64,000 nt of DNA, taken from the NCBI RefSeq assembly GCF_958295425.1, contig NC_081153.1, forward strand, positions 2,700,419 through 2,764,418. Direction: 5' to 3'. Within the stretch, counting starts at the first letter, position 1. Each line of letters starts with the position of its first letter. Positions 24,809 to 34,665 of the stretch are shown here, piece by piece. A program made the position numbers and the translations under genes. The notes under the pieces are model-generated. The model was not told the DNA's origin. It saw nothing but the letters and a program-made list of their open reading frames with translations, and searched no databases. The DNA comes from Solea solea (taxonomy: Eukaryota; Chordata; Actinopteri; Pleuronectiformes; Soleidae).

Positions 24809-25354
24809 TTGAAAACGGATAAAAACAAACAGATAAAAAAAAATGTCGAGATTCCATGTAGAATCTCTGACGCCTCCCAAAATGTGTCCGTGCCTCCACG
24901 CGGCCCCTCGTTAACAACTCCTGCCTGTCTCCTGTTCTGGTTTAAGACGCGTCTGTCTGCCGCTCCTGCCTGTCTCCTGTTCTGGTTTAAGACGCGTCTG
25001 TCTGCCGCTCCAAGTGTCTGCCGCTGCCTGTTTGAAGCTCGTCACACAGATACGCTCCTTGTGGGAGAAGAGCTCTGCGAATGGCCCGTACTTATCAAAG
25101 CGCTCCGCCTTGTCCCCGAGCTTCCCAAACACAATGCTCCCCTAATTTCTCCTGAATGCGAGTCTCTCCAGACCTGCGCTAATCTCATATTTGCCATTTG
25201 TAGCACTCCCCCCCCCCCCGACAATTGCATAAATAAGTCCAGAACTCATCAGCAAGATGGCAGAGGAAGTGTTCTTTTAAGCTGCGTTGTGGGTCCATCT
25301 GTTGTGTATAAGAGAGATAACAGTATTTACAGTGTTGGAGTTGTGGCAGACTGA
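24809..25354 (+). other. Open frame of 181 codons, no recognised family
   Basis: Longest open frame in the window that is not made of simple repeats. It contains an in-frame 15-residue tandem duplication (ACLLFWFKTRLSAAP repeated), caused by the 45-bp direct repeat at 24918-25008, and a poly-Pro stretch from a C-run at 25207-25219. An overlapping minus-strand frame also stays open across the duplication. No signal peptide, domain or splice context was recognised. A chance frame in GC-richer DNA is at least as likely as a gene. Confidence 0.15.
24918..25008. repeat. 45-bp tandem duplication (two copies)
   Basis: CTCCTGCCTGTCTCCTGTTC begins at 24918 and again at 24963. The two units look identical, followed by a partial GTGTCTGCCGCTGCCTG. 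Recent local duplication. Confidence 0.93.
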
Positions 25355-25574
25355 ATGTTTTGGCCGGATTCTGTGCACCACAGAGTTCCACTCACTTCAC
25401 GAAATGTCACAGATTAACTCTGCCACTCGCAATGGTGACCAACGGCAACCTTTGCCCCCCTCCAGAAATATCACAAATGAAGTTCAGTGGAACTGTTAAA
25501 AAGCTCTAAAAATCGTTCTTAATCCTTATTCCATCATTTATATTTGGTTCGGGTTATCCCAAGAGAAGTGCCTC

Positions 25575-25888
25575 TTTCCATCACGGTACGGTTACGCTAC
25601 GGTAAAGATACGTAGCGTCGTACCGGTGCGAGAAGAAGGACATTGACTGCGACCCAACAGACAACACAGGAGGAAATCCAGCAGCTAGTTTCTTTCCTGT
25701 CTGTCTCAAGAAGACGTCAAAGCTTTTTATAAGAATAGACGGTTGCAAGGGAGTGACGCTTTTCTATCAGCTGACTGTCGTGAGTGAAGCCAGTCTAGCT
25801 CCCATTTTACTGTGCTACCCCAAGGAAAAGGTTGCAGAAAAATGGAACAGTTGGGGCCAGTTACTTTGGTTCTGTTCCTAATGGAAAC
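25575..25888. mobile_element. hAT-like MITE (about 314 bp), copy 1
   Basis: Left end TTTCCATCACGGTACGGTTA, right end GGTTCTGTTCCTAATGGAAA, giving a short TTTCCAT/ATGGAAA inverted terminus. The right half (GCAAGGGAGTGACGCTTTTC, GTGCTACCCCAAGGAAAAG, AAAAATGGAACAGTTGGGG) recurs at 58029-58162. The 'TTTCCA...GGTACGGT' end is typical of a common fish non-autonomous hAT family. No ORF. Confidence 0.75.
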
Positions 25889-26384
25889 ATGGCTTAAATG
25901 GTGCGGTCACACCAGGTAAATCCAGGTAAACCAAACCCTGGACCATTTATGGGTTTGTAGTACGATCCTAAAGCAGAAGTTCCATGGTGTCAATGCAGGT
26001 GATATAGGTGATATATATATACAGATATAGTCTTGGTCACAGCATTTACTGTTTGGTGACTGGAGGAGAACAAACGTGGCGATAGGAGGAGCTTGTCAAT
26101 GAAATGAATGTATTAATAAACTGCTTGCTATGGTTTGCTCTCCACATGAAGACCAGCTTCAACAAAACCTGGAAATTGTGAGTGATTTTGCTTTTTTATC
26201 CACGTAAATATCTGACCTGAATAACTCACCGGCATTTTCATTTACATCACTTTTGTTTACAATTTTTAGTCCATGTGAACTTTGGCTTTGTAAGCATGAA
26301 TTAAAGTAAAAAACAAAACAACAGCAGAGACTATTACAGCAGGTGTGAAACGACAAGAAAATGTTCTTGTGAGTGCTTTTGACA

Positions 26385-26660
26385 ATTTTTTCCCAGAATA
26401 ACTTTCAATATCTAGCAGTTATTTTCAATTTACTGCACGTTAAAATACTGTATTAACAATTTAAAATGAAGAAAAAGAAAAAAAGCTTTTGTGTTAAATT
26501 TGAAATTTAAACAGTATAATACGTAATTTAAAATAAAAAACAATTAAATCTTTGTCCAAAAAACAGGCCAAATGGAAACTTATGTACTTGTGGCGCCGAT
26601 TCTCTGGCTTCCTTCCTGCAACAGCACAAGTGAAATGACCATAATAACCACAAACCGGTG
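26385..26660 (+). repeat. Family X dispersed repeat, copy A
   Basis: Carries AATAACTTTCAATATCT, CAATTTACTGCACGTTAAAA, GTATTAACAATTTAAAATGA, then AAAACAGGCCAAATGGAAAC and CTTCCTTCCTGCAACAGCAC. The same order of words is seen in copies at 36640, 40725 and (broken) 62738-63114. The left part of the family consensus (AACCATAAAAGGGCC) is missing here. No ORF; class unknown. Confidence 0.8.
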
Positions 26661-27514
26661 CGTGATTAGGGCGATGCAAAGATACGTGCGGTGTTCAAGG
26701 CTAAACAAGTGTGAAAAGACCTTAAAATCTAACTGAATCAAGGATTGGGAGAATGTGAACAAACCTCAATAGTGCTAATGGAAGAATATTCACTGTCCCA
26801 GTGTTTGCTCTTAAAAAACTCACCCAAAGTAGAATAAAGAATAAAGTTTTGACCTCACTGTATATGACCCAAGAACCATCATCAAAATAAAAATGCTTAT
26901 GATTCCTTGAAAACTTAAATCATTGAGAACAAAGTGTCACATTTTCAAAACTGGTTCATCCCAGTGGTTTTTATCATGAAAGATTATCTGAGGACACAGG
27001 AGCACCAAACGCTTTCATGTCACACCACTCCCAGCAAGTTTCCTAAAATGCAATTCATTTGACCTTGGGGCTCAGTTTAATGTGGTCCAATCTGTTTATA
27101 TCTGAGAGAGAGGAGATTGGCACGTGTGATAATGTGACAGACTCAGAGAGTTAAAGTGATTAGTCACTTTAACCACAAACTATTTTTGGTAAACTAACAG
27201 CGGTGAGCGAGTGTTTTACTCCACAGTCTGTGAGGATTTGCTGCTTCTGTCGACGTCTTTGCCTCAAGCTGTTGGACAAAATGAGACAACGACGGTGTCC
27301 CCAGTGATTCCTGTTTGATCACTGTTGTAAATACACAGCAAAGACATAAGTACTTTTTCCTCTGTGTTTTCTTGTCTCCGTGTACCTTTCTATTGTGTTG
27401 GATATGAACACAGTGCATTTCGGCTGCTTTTCCCATTACTATGTATAAGAATGTGCAATATAAATGTCACATCCTTTTTCTTTTTAGCAAACTGATGGAA
27501 ATTTTATTTCATTT

Positions 27515-27605
27515 TCACCAACTATATAAACACACCAGAGCAAAAAGTACTGTGTTTTAAAGATCACTTGGCTCGTTTTTATGAACAAAAAGAAAAGAAC
27601 TTCTG
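27515..27605 (+). repeat. Dispersed repeat, copy 2 (pair with 13905-14045)
   Basis: CTATATAAACACACCAG, TTGGCTCGTTTTTATGAACA and ACTTCTGCACA occur in the same order as in copy 1. Here the spacing is shorter by about 50 bp. Confidence 0.75.
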
Positions 27606-28639
27606 CACAAAAATAACCCAGTTTTTTAAGCCGGAATTACCATGGGTGCACCTGCAGCACAGATCTGCGCCGCGCGAGCACTAAGGCTCAAATAAATTCC
27701 CATGTGCTCGTAATCCAGGTGTCATTTTTCAGTGGTTACAGTGGACCGAGCAGCCAAAAACCATAAAAACTATCATTTTTAGACATAGATTCACCTTATT
27801 TCTGGCATTTTAAGGTAAACCCTTATGGGAAGGGAAGTTCCATGTTGCAGCTCACCGTTCTCTTCCAAGTGTTTTGGAGAAACTATGAAGTGTTGCTCTA
27901 ATCTAGCAGAACGACTCAAAAGATGTTTATTCCGTCAAATAAATGTGATGGCCTCATTAAAAATGCCCAAACACCCTGATTCTGGCTAATAGAAAGCATG
28001 TGATTGTACACTTAATATTTAAAATTACATTACATTTTCCACTCTTATGTTCTTAAAGTTCATGGAGATCAGAGGCTAAATTCCAAGTAAACGGCATTAA
28101 AATTTGAATCTTCACTCAGATGAGTTCCAGTGCAGCAGGACGGTTTGCACCGAGCTCACTAACGCCGCTGTCTCGTCTGTTGCCTTTAAAGACGACAGCA
28201 GTCTTGACTGTAGACAAAGCCCACGAGTGAGTGCTGCTGGAGGGGGATGCACTCGCAGTGTGGATCCAACAGTGAGCGGCTCCACGGCGTCTGCGTGTTT
28301 GCAAAAAATCCTGACAGCTTCAAAGCAGAAGCTGCAGATTAATGAAAGCTGCCGCTGCTGCTGCTTCCATTTCAGTCACATCCACTTCTTCAAAGCAGGA
28401 AACACATACAGTGCATTTTGAATGTGGAGTGAAATGAACTTCACAGCCGACACATGAGGAGGTGACTGAAGCAGAGCTGCTGCTTTCATCGTTCCAAGGT
28501 GTGTTTGTGTGTGTGTTTAAGACCTGGTTTTAGGGTTAGAATTAGGTTGTGATGGTTCAGGGTTAGTGTAAGGTGCTGGGGAATGGATTTATGTCTGTGT
28601 GTGTCCACACAAAGAATGTGTGTGTAGAGAGGAGACCTG

Positions 28640-28662
28640 TACACACACACACACACACACAC
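28640..28662. repeat. (CA)n microsatellite
   Basis: About eleven CA units; a shorter GT run lies at 28501-28516. Confidence 0.93.
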
Positions 28663-29136
28663 GTTGTCATAATTTACCTTTATCATGGATTAAGGTTGGG
28701 TTAACACTTGCAACAAATATACTCGTGCTTTAAACTGTTTTTATAGTTTTAAACCATGCTTTTGTGTAGTTTTCAATCCTGCAAGTCACAATCAGCAACA
28801 CTTGGAATGTTTATACATTTGAATCCCTCTGTTAGTCCCTTTTTTTAAATTCTGTGTCCTACACTGGTGTAAATTTGAATTCCTGATCATCTATGATTGC
28901 AGATGAAATGACAAAGTGTCCTCTTGTCTTCATTGGGCCAACAAAAGAAAGCAAATGTGTCTTTTGGTGCACAACAACTTCACAAAACTGGCAGGACTCC
29001 ATAAAAACACCACACAGCTTTACTGAAGAAGTAAACGCTGCTGCTGCAGCTGTGGTTCAGCCTGTAGCTCCATCACCAAGCGTTCACATGTGAGTAAGAG
29101 TGGTTTTCTCACAGTATTGAAAGCGTGCTTATTTAC

Positions 29137-29227
29137 CTTGGTCCAGGAGTCTCTGCGAGTGCTGAAAATGCGCATCGAGCGTGTCCTTCTCTGCCACGAG
29201 CTCCTGCAAGTACTTCTCGCCCTCCAT
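29137..29227 (-). CDS. First coding exon of a KHDRBS (Sam68/SLM-type STAR) RNA-binding protein
   Basis: Reading the minus strand, ATG at 29227-29225 (context GACATGG: purine at -3, G at +4) starts a 30-codon frame followed by one base and a donor, CAAG|GTAAATAAG, so the intron is phase 1. The peptide contains EKYLQELVAEKDTLD, F.H...RLLDQ. This matches the start of the QUA1 region of KHDRBS proteins, whose N termini read EKYLPELMAEKDSLD followed by F.HA..L. and then EIEK. The split codon begins with G, as needed for the E of the expected QE. QUA1 mediates homodimerisation and lies ahead of the KH RNA-binding domain; the proteins act in the nucleus in splicing control. The CpG island lies directly 5'. 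Odd points: Q replaces the usual P, V the usual M, and AHFQ the usual PSF. Which paralogue (1, 2 or 3) is not resolved; later exons are outside the window. Confidence 0.72.
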
Positions 29228-29289
29228 GTCGTCCTGGATGCTCAGGCTCCAAGTAAACAACAACAATTCAAAAAAAAAAAAAAAAACAC
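29228..29289 (-). other. 5' UTR or leader of the KHDRBS-type exon
   Basis: Upstream of the ATG on the minus strand the frame stays open (LSIQDD) into a poly-T run (poly-A at 29270-29286 on the plus strand). No convincing splice acceptor was seen, so this is read as 5' UTR contiguous with exon 1. Confidence 0.45.
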
Positions 29290-29740
29290 TCACACGCGCT
29301 CGCGCAAAAGTTTGTCAACGTCCAAACGGATCCACGTCAGATCACCGCCGCGCGTGGATGAGGATCACAGAGGCGTGGGGAGGTTTCGTTCGCGCTCGCG
29401 CTGCAAAATCATTTCTTAGTCCTCGCAGAAAACACATGCGAAGGCACACGGTCGGCGCGCGCGCCACACACACACAGGAAGCGCTCAAATGTGAGCGGGA
29501 GGTTTTTATCCCATGAGCGCGTGCTTGAACCCGCAGAGTCACGTAGCGCAGCGTGGATTCCTCGGCTCTCTCTCTCTCGGTGGAAGCTTCTCTCCCCTCA
29601 AGCTGCGTCTCTTCTATCCTCGCTCTCTCCAGCTCGCGCTGCTACTGCAACGATTGGACGGACGGCGCGCGCGACGCGGAGCCCCCGTGCGAGTGGGCGG
29701 AGCGTGCAGCCGGAACTGTCCGCGGTGCTGAATCCCTGAG
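29290..29740 (-). promoter_or_regulatory. CpG-island promoter of the KHDRBS-type gene
   Basis: Dense CpG stretch in an otherwise CpG-poor window, for example CACCGCCGCGCGTGG, TTCGCGCTCGCGCTGC, GTCGGCGCGCGCG and GACGGCGCGCGCGACGCGG. A GC box (GGGCGG) sits at 29695-29700. It lies immediately 5' of the minus-strand start codon. Chance ORFs cross it in several frames, as expected for CpG islands. The transcription start cannot be placed by eye. Confidence 0.65.
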
Positions 29741-29924
29741 AAGAAAGTGAGCCTGGTTCAGAACGACTGAGAGAAAGACATGTTTTATGTCATGTTTCTG
29801 AAACTCAGAGGAGGAGAGAGGATTCAAATATTTGACTGAAGTAAAAGTAAAGGTTTTTCTGTGAAAATCAGTGCAGAATAATATAAGATTAAAGTGGTGT
29901 TTCCCTTCATTTCATACAATATAA

Positions 29925-29985
29925 TCCAACTTTATTTATAAAGCACATTTAAAACAACAGAAGTGCTGTACAGTCTGTATTCTGT
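29925..29985 (+). repeat. Short interspersed fragment (TTTATTTATAAAGCACATTT type)
   Basis: CTTTATTTATAAAGCACATT followed by AAAACAACAGAAGTGCTGTA is a common teleost repeat fragment. A related piece lies at 33075-33215. Confidence 0.6.
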
Positions 29986-30004
29986 CCATAAACAATATCA
30001 TCAC

Positions 30005-30120
30005 TGTCTACTACAGGAGAGTATGAGGGCCACATGTAAACACAATAAAACAGCATGAATTCTGAGAAAATGAAAATTAAATGTTGTTTACATGTGGCCT
30101 AATCCTCTTCTGTAGTCTAC
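30005..30120. mobile_element. 116-bp foldback element with about 38-bp TIRs
   Basis: Left end GTCTACTACAGGAGAGTATG then AGGGCCACATGTAAAC. The right end read in reverse is GTAGACTACAGAAGAGGATT then AGGCCACATGTAAAC. The core holds a single ATTCTGAGAAAA unit. The same ends are seen at 31320-31640 and, as a right end only, at 61930-61968. Confidence 0.85.
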
Positions 30121-30129
30121 CTTTAAATC

Positions 30130-30240
30130 CCAATTTTATATCATTCTTTCTCTTTCTCTCTCTCTCTCTTTCTTTCTCGCTGTCTGTCTTTCTTCCTCTC
30201 GTTCTTTTTTTCTATTTTATTTTCTTTCTTTTTCGGGGTT
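30130..30240. repeat. Polypyrimidine (CTTT/CTCT)n tract
   Basis: Imperfect T/C-only tract of about 100 bp; frames through it are low-complexity. Confidence 0.9.
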
Positions 30241-31016
30241 GTTTGTTTTTTAATCTGTCATGAAACCCTGTCGATGTGAATCTTAAAGCAAACTAATATT
30301 GAATTGAACATTGAATAATACATTTATTATTACTTTTAATCACATTGTATTTGTTTTGCTCTTTAAAGCTTAATTAATTTCATTATAATCATAAATATAA
30401 TCATTGAAATGATCGATGATAGTATCATGATATTCTTAATAACATCTGTTATTAATTGATATTTTCATACTCGTACGAGCATGAATTACACAGACGTCAC
30501 ATTGTGAAATATTCTGCTGAAATCTAAACACAGACTTGAGTGAGTCAGAGCTGCCGACACATCCTGTAAAAACACACCTGACAAAGAAACACAGCTTCAC
30601 TCACACAACTGTGGAGGAACTGTGGCTGGGACAGGAAACAGTAACTGTTCTCTTCAGGCGTGCATGACTCCTCATGCTGCTTTTACTCGTTAGAACAACC
30701 TGTCAATAGATCTCAGGAAATCCATTCACCTTCTCTCCTGGGCATGTTTATGAATTCATTAAATGAAATAAGGAAAGGCTTGTTGTTTGGCCTGTGACCG
30801 TTGACGAGAACCAAACCCGAGGCTCTCTGGTTTCATAGAACGCTACAGAAGTACAGTGATGTTAAGAGGCGCTCACAGAGTTTGTCCAGACTGCAGATAT
30901 CTGAAGATCCAGCCCTCAAATCTGCTTTATCTGACGTCCTGAGCCTTGCATTTCCTGGAAATGTGTTTATAGATTGTCTTATGTTCTGCTCCGTTTTAGT
31001 TCTCCCTCTCTTATTG

Positions 31017-31017
<1 letters not shown>

Positions 31018-31052
<35 letters not shown>

Positions 31053-31066
31053 ATGTGTGTGTGTGC
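31018..31066. repeat. (GT)n microsatellite
   Basis: GT run with GCAT and GCAC interruptions near the right end. Confidence 0.95.
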
Positions 31067-31319
31067 ACGTCTGTCGAAGGACAAGAGAGGACAAACTGTG
31101 ATTCAAACCAATCTTTGAAAGGACATTTTGACCTTATGATGACCAGCCAACATCCTTAAATCCTCAGGCTTCAACGCTTCATTTAAAAGGCTTTTTGTTT
31201 ACGGCTCGTTTTGATTAGCATTGTTCAGCATTTAGTTGTGATGGTATATAATAATCTACACTTTCCTTTCCAAAGATGTTTTAGTTTGTCCTTTCAAAAC
31301 ATGCTCCTTATTTGATTTT

Positions 31320-31640
31320 AAGAGATTAGGGCCACTTGTATAAGAAAATAAAACATAAGCAGAATTCTGACTTTAATCTCAGAAATTCAATCTTTTTCTT
31401 TAATCTCAGAATTCTGACTTTTTCTTTAATCTCAGAAATCTGACTTTAATCTAAAAAACGCTATATTTGTCTTTAATCTCAGAATTCTGACTTTTTCTTA
31501 AATCTCAGAATTCTGTCTTTAATCTCAGAATTTGATTTTTTCTTTAATCTCAGAATTCTGACTTTAATCTAAAAAAATTCTTACTAATCTCAGAATTGTA
31601 TTTATTTATTTTTTACATGTGGCTATAATCCTCTACTATT
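31320..31640. mobile_element. Foldback element with internal TTCTGA satellite
   Basis: Left AGAGATTAGGGCCACTTGTA, right (reverse) AGAGGATTATAGCCACATGT: the same ends as the 30005-30120 element but decayed. Between them (31360-31590) is an imperfect tandem of CTTTAATCTCAGAATTCTGA units. This suggests the internal satellite expanded inside a short foldback element. Confidence 0.75.
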
Positions 31641-31753
31641 CATTATTTGCATTTGTGCCAAATGTAAATAATGTCACCTAAATATTACACACTGGACCTT
31701 TCAGGTTAAGATATAGGGAATGTAGGGAGTGTCCTTTCTATGAATGCTGTACA

Positions 31754-31789
31754 AGACTGTGTGTGTGTGTGTGTGCGTGTGTGTGTGCA
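31754..31789. repeat. (GT)n microsatellite
   Basis: GT run with one GC interruption. Confidence 0.9.
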
Positions 31790-32029
31790 GTGTAAGCTGT
31801 ACATACTTATTTACTATAAACACAAAAACATCTCTGTGAGGAAGAGAAGTTCCTTAAAATGTGGAGGAAGACAGAACTTGTATCACGGCTTCATATTTGT
31901 TTGAAAATAAGGGAGAAAAAAAAGATAAGAATTCTGTCAATATCTGTGGAGGAGGCTGAGGTTCAGCCTCAGGTGGGCGGCGATCTGTAGGCTGATCAGC
32001 ACTGGTTATATAATTGAGATTTCTCTTCC

Positions 32030-32048
32030 ACACACACACACACACACA

Positions 32049-32080
<32 letters not shown>
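32030..32080. repeat. (CA)n microsatellite
   Basis: CA run with AAAC and GC interruptions. Confidence 0.95.
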
Positions 32081-32085
<5 letters not shown>

Positions 32086-32204
32086 TCACTCCTTTTTATT
32101 TCAATAACTTGAAAAACTGTGACCCGCAGGCTGAAACCACGATGGATTCATGTATATTTATCAACATTTTATTTATATATGTATATAGTACATGTATATA
32201 CACA

Positions 32205-32210
<6 letters not shown>

Positions 32211-32237
<27 letters not shown>
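32211..32237. repeat. (GT)n microsatellite
   Basis: About thirteen GT units following a TATA/CATA-rich stretch. Confidence 0.95.
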
Positions 32238-32241
<4 letters not shown>

Positions 32242-32439
32242 GTGTAGTCTTGTTGTTTACGAGTGACTCACTGCAAAGAGAGATGCATTATGAATCAGAT
32301 TACTTCTTTAATCTCTCCCAGAGACCATTAAAAAGCAGCTCAAATGCACTAATCTCCCGTTCAGGAGAGTGACTTATTTATAGATATGCTTGCCATCTGT
32401 TGCTCCCTGCATGTCTTCATAAACAAAAAGAAAAAACCT

Positions 32440-32690
32440 CACAATTGTCGCCGAATCAAAGTTGCACGCCCGCCCCCCTCGCCCCCCGCTAAGTGACTGC
32501 GATCCATCAATTGCCAATGAAAGTAATCATGTTTGATGGGGCGACGTTACACAGGGAGTCGGCGGCAACCACAGGGGCAGCAGCGCTGCTGTAAACAAAG
32601 CTATGAGAAATGTTGGGTCCGTCGTGGGCAAAGAATGAAGAACAGCAGGCTATTACAGTGACAGAGTGTTATTTTGATCATTAGAGAACT
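32440..32690. other. Mixed-composition, possibly conserved non-coding block
   Basis: Lacks simple repeats beyond short C runs and has even base use, with words such as GATCCATCAATTGCCAATGA and AAAGTAATCATGTTTGATGG. No coding frame. Texture resembles conserved non-coding DNA; weak evidence. Confidence 0.2.
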
Positions 32691-32787
32691 GTTGCCCCCC
32701 CAGACTGCCCCTGCCCATTAAATATGGTATTGACTGCTCTGAGAAGTAGACAGCCTGTGGTGCAACACCCCGGGGTGTTATATACAT

Positions 32788-32789
32788 AT

Positions 32790-32821
<32 letters not shown>
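32788..32821. repeat. (GATA)n microsatellite
   Basis: About eight GATA units. Confidence 0.95.
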
Positions 32822-32822
<1 letters not shown>

Positions 32823-33074
32823 CCTATATAACTCTGTATGTACACACATGTTATTATGTCGGTTCACCTCTCCATTCATCGTCTTTTCCCCCTTCTCTTA
32901 CCAAGATGGGATCCAAACTAATCAGCACTTATGTTGTGTTTCCCGTTCAATATGCAAATAAAACTTTATTATACACTTTATTCCTACTTTAATACTTTTA
33001 ATATCGTCATATATTCATATTTTATTGAGTCTCTGCTTATATGTTTCTGTTTAAATGAACCTGTCCACAGATCC

Positions 33075-33215
33075 TTTCTATGTAAAGCACTTTAAAAAAC
33101 AACAGCTGCTGTACATCAGAGATAAAACAATACCAACCAAAAACATAAGACCTAAATAGACATAAGAACAAATAAAACACTGTAGAAAGTATAAAAACAA
33201 CAAATAAACAATAAA
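33075..33215 (+). repeat. Interspersed fragment (AAAGCACTTTAAAA type)
   Basis: GTAAAGCACTTTAAAAAACA, ACAGCTGCTGTACATCAGAG and ATAAAACAATACCAACCAAA form a typical fish retroposon-tail sequence, related to 29925-29985. Confidence 0.55.
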
Positions 33216-33754
33216 ACTATGAACAAAAGGATAAAAGCAGTAATTTCTTGTCCACTCAAATGTGGTCGACTAAACATATCAATACCTGATACAGATAAAC
33301 AGGAGGATTTCCTCAAACACCGCCACACTGAGGTGTTTGAGAGGACAGTGACAACACTGCCTCCTAGTGTCCATGTCAAATTTCAGGCTTCTTTTTTTTG
33401 TGAGGCTTTGCTGTTTCATTTCTCATGACATCATCATACAGAGATCCAAAGGTGTCACAGTTATTATGACACAAATATTAAATCAGTTTTTAAAAGGTCA
33501 CTAAAAAAGTGAGAGCAGCATCGTAAAAAAGTGAGGAAAATTAGTTTTTAATGTCATTGTGTTGCCCTTTTATAATTTATCCTCTGTGTAATTGCGTCCA
33601 CACAATCTGAAAGAAAGGTAATAACGATAAGTTGCTTTTGGATCTATACGTTAGGATTTTTCCGGCATGAATAGACACACACCTTCTTCACGAGTGTCCT
33701 CCAAAGCTCCCACAAAGCTGCTTCAGTCACAAAAGGCACATTATTGAGGCCACT

Positions 33755-33960
33755 AAATGGAGCACTCGCATCCATTAAACCGCCATTCAACAGAATTATA
33801 TTGCCAGTGCCGATCTATCAGGTGCATTGATCAGCGCCGTCGGCTCCCAAGTGCAGACTCTGGTCTCCTCTCCTGGAAGTGTTGTGCGAAAGAAACCTAA
33901 TGAGAAACTGTCAGCCTCACACAGGTAAACAAATCAATGGCACCCAACAGTGCTCCCAAG
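33755..33960. other. Possibly conserved non-coding block
   Basis: Even-composition DNA without repeats, including GGAGCACTCGCATCCATTAA and GATCTATCAGGTGCATTGAT. About 4.5 kb upstream of the minus-strand promoter. Enhancer status is a guess. Confidence 0.2.
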
Positions 33961-33967
33961 GTCAGGC

Positions 33968-33991
33968 CACACACACACACACACACACACA
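33968..33991. repeat. (CA)n microsatellite
   Basis: Twelve CA units. Confidence 0.93.
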
Positions 33992-34092
33992 AACCTGGGC
34001 TTGGAAAGATCAGATGTTGGAGTTCACGGTTACTTTTCCCTGATTTAGATCACTGTTTTACCTTAAACTCAAACTACCTGGGGGCCATGTGA

Positions 34093-34665
34093 AAAGAAAA
34101 TGCTCAACTATGGGGGGAAATTTGCTTAATATTATATCACAATATTCCATCATGATAATGCGAGTATAATACTTCACAGAATTTCAAAGTAAAAGTGTTG
34201 AAAAATTGAACGAGACACAGTTCACAATAGTAAAAAAAAAATCTGCAATAAAAACACTAAACATGCTCAAATATATGTACATATATCTACATATATATAT
34301 ATATATATATATATCTAATATGTTCTTTTCTATTTTCTAAATGTGTCTGTATAAAAATACTCCCACTTTAAGCCTTAGTGCCAAAAAATGTCCCAGTGAA
34401 ACCCATTAAAAACCGCAAAAAAGCTTTTGTGAGTTGCTGGTTTCAAGATGTACATACTATTACATATACAAATATAAATACATATACATATATATATATA
34501 TATTGCTCACTGTTCATAACAATGGCTAATGATAATTATTAGTATTATATTTAGTCTAAAATCTACTGTTGCTACAGGTGAAGTAGATCGTTCAGGAGGC
34601 CAGAGGTTGATCTTGAGGTACGGACCACATAAAATTGAGTGTGGGCCCCAAGTTTGAGACCAAGT
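34093..34665. mobile_element. Decayed element of the 'GGTCTCAAACT...GGGGGCCAG' family
   Basis: 34120-34200 (AATATTATATCACAATATTC, CATCATGATAATGCGAG, CTTCACAGAATTTCAAAGTA) matches 43640-43740 and partly 61725-61800. The right end near 34640-34665 reads GTGGGCCCCAAGTTTGAGAC, the reverse of the family's left terminus. It is interrupted by (AT)n at about 34288-34315 and 34488-34502. Confidence 0.5.

Larger units (their letters stand above)
1..29136 (-). other. Putative long intron 1 of the KHDRBS-type gene (partial)
   Basis: The minus-strand exon at 29137-29227 ends in a splice donor, so sequence at lower coordinates should be intron until the next exon. I looked on the minus strand for KH-domain exons of the family (GKGSMRDK-type motif) and saw none, so the intron probably continues past base 1. 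Long first introns are known for KHDRBS2 and KHDRBS3 in vertebrates. Stretches not listed separately (1-1500, 3620-7810, 9820-10950, 12530-13380, 20300-22400, 28030-28630) hold only AT-rich unique-looking DNA with short chance ORFs. The intron call is inference. Confidence 0.5.
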
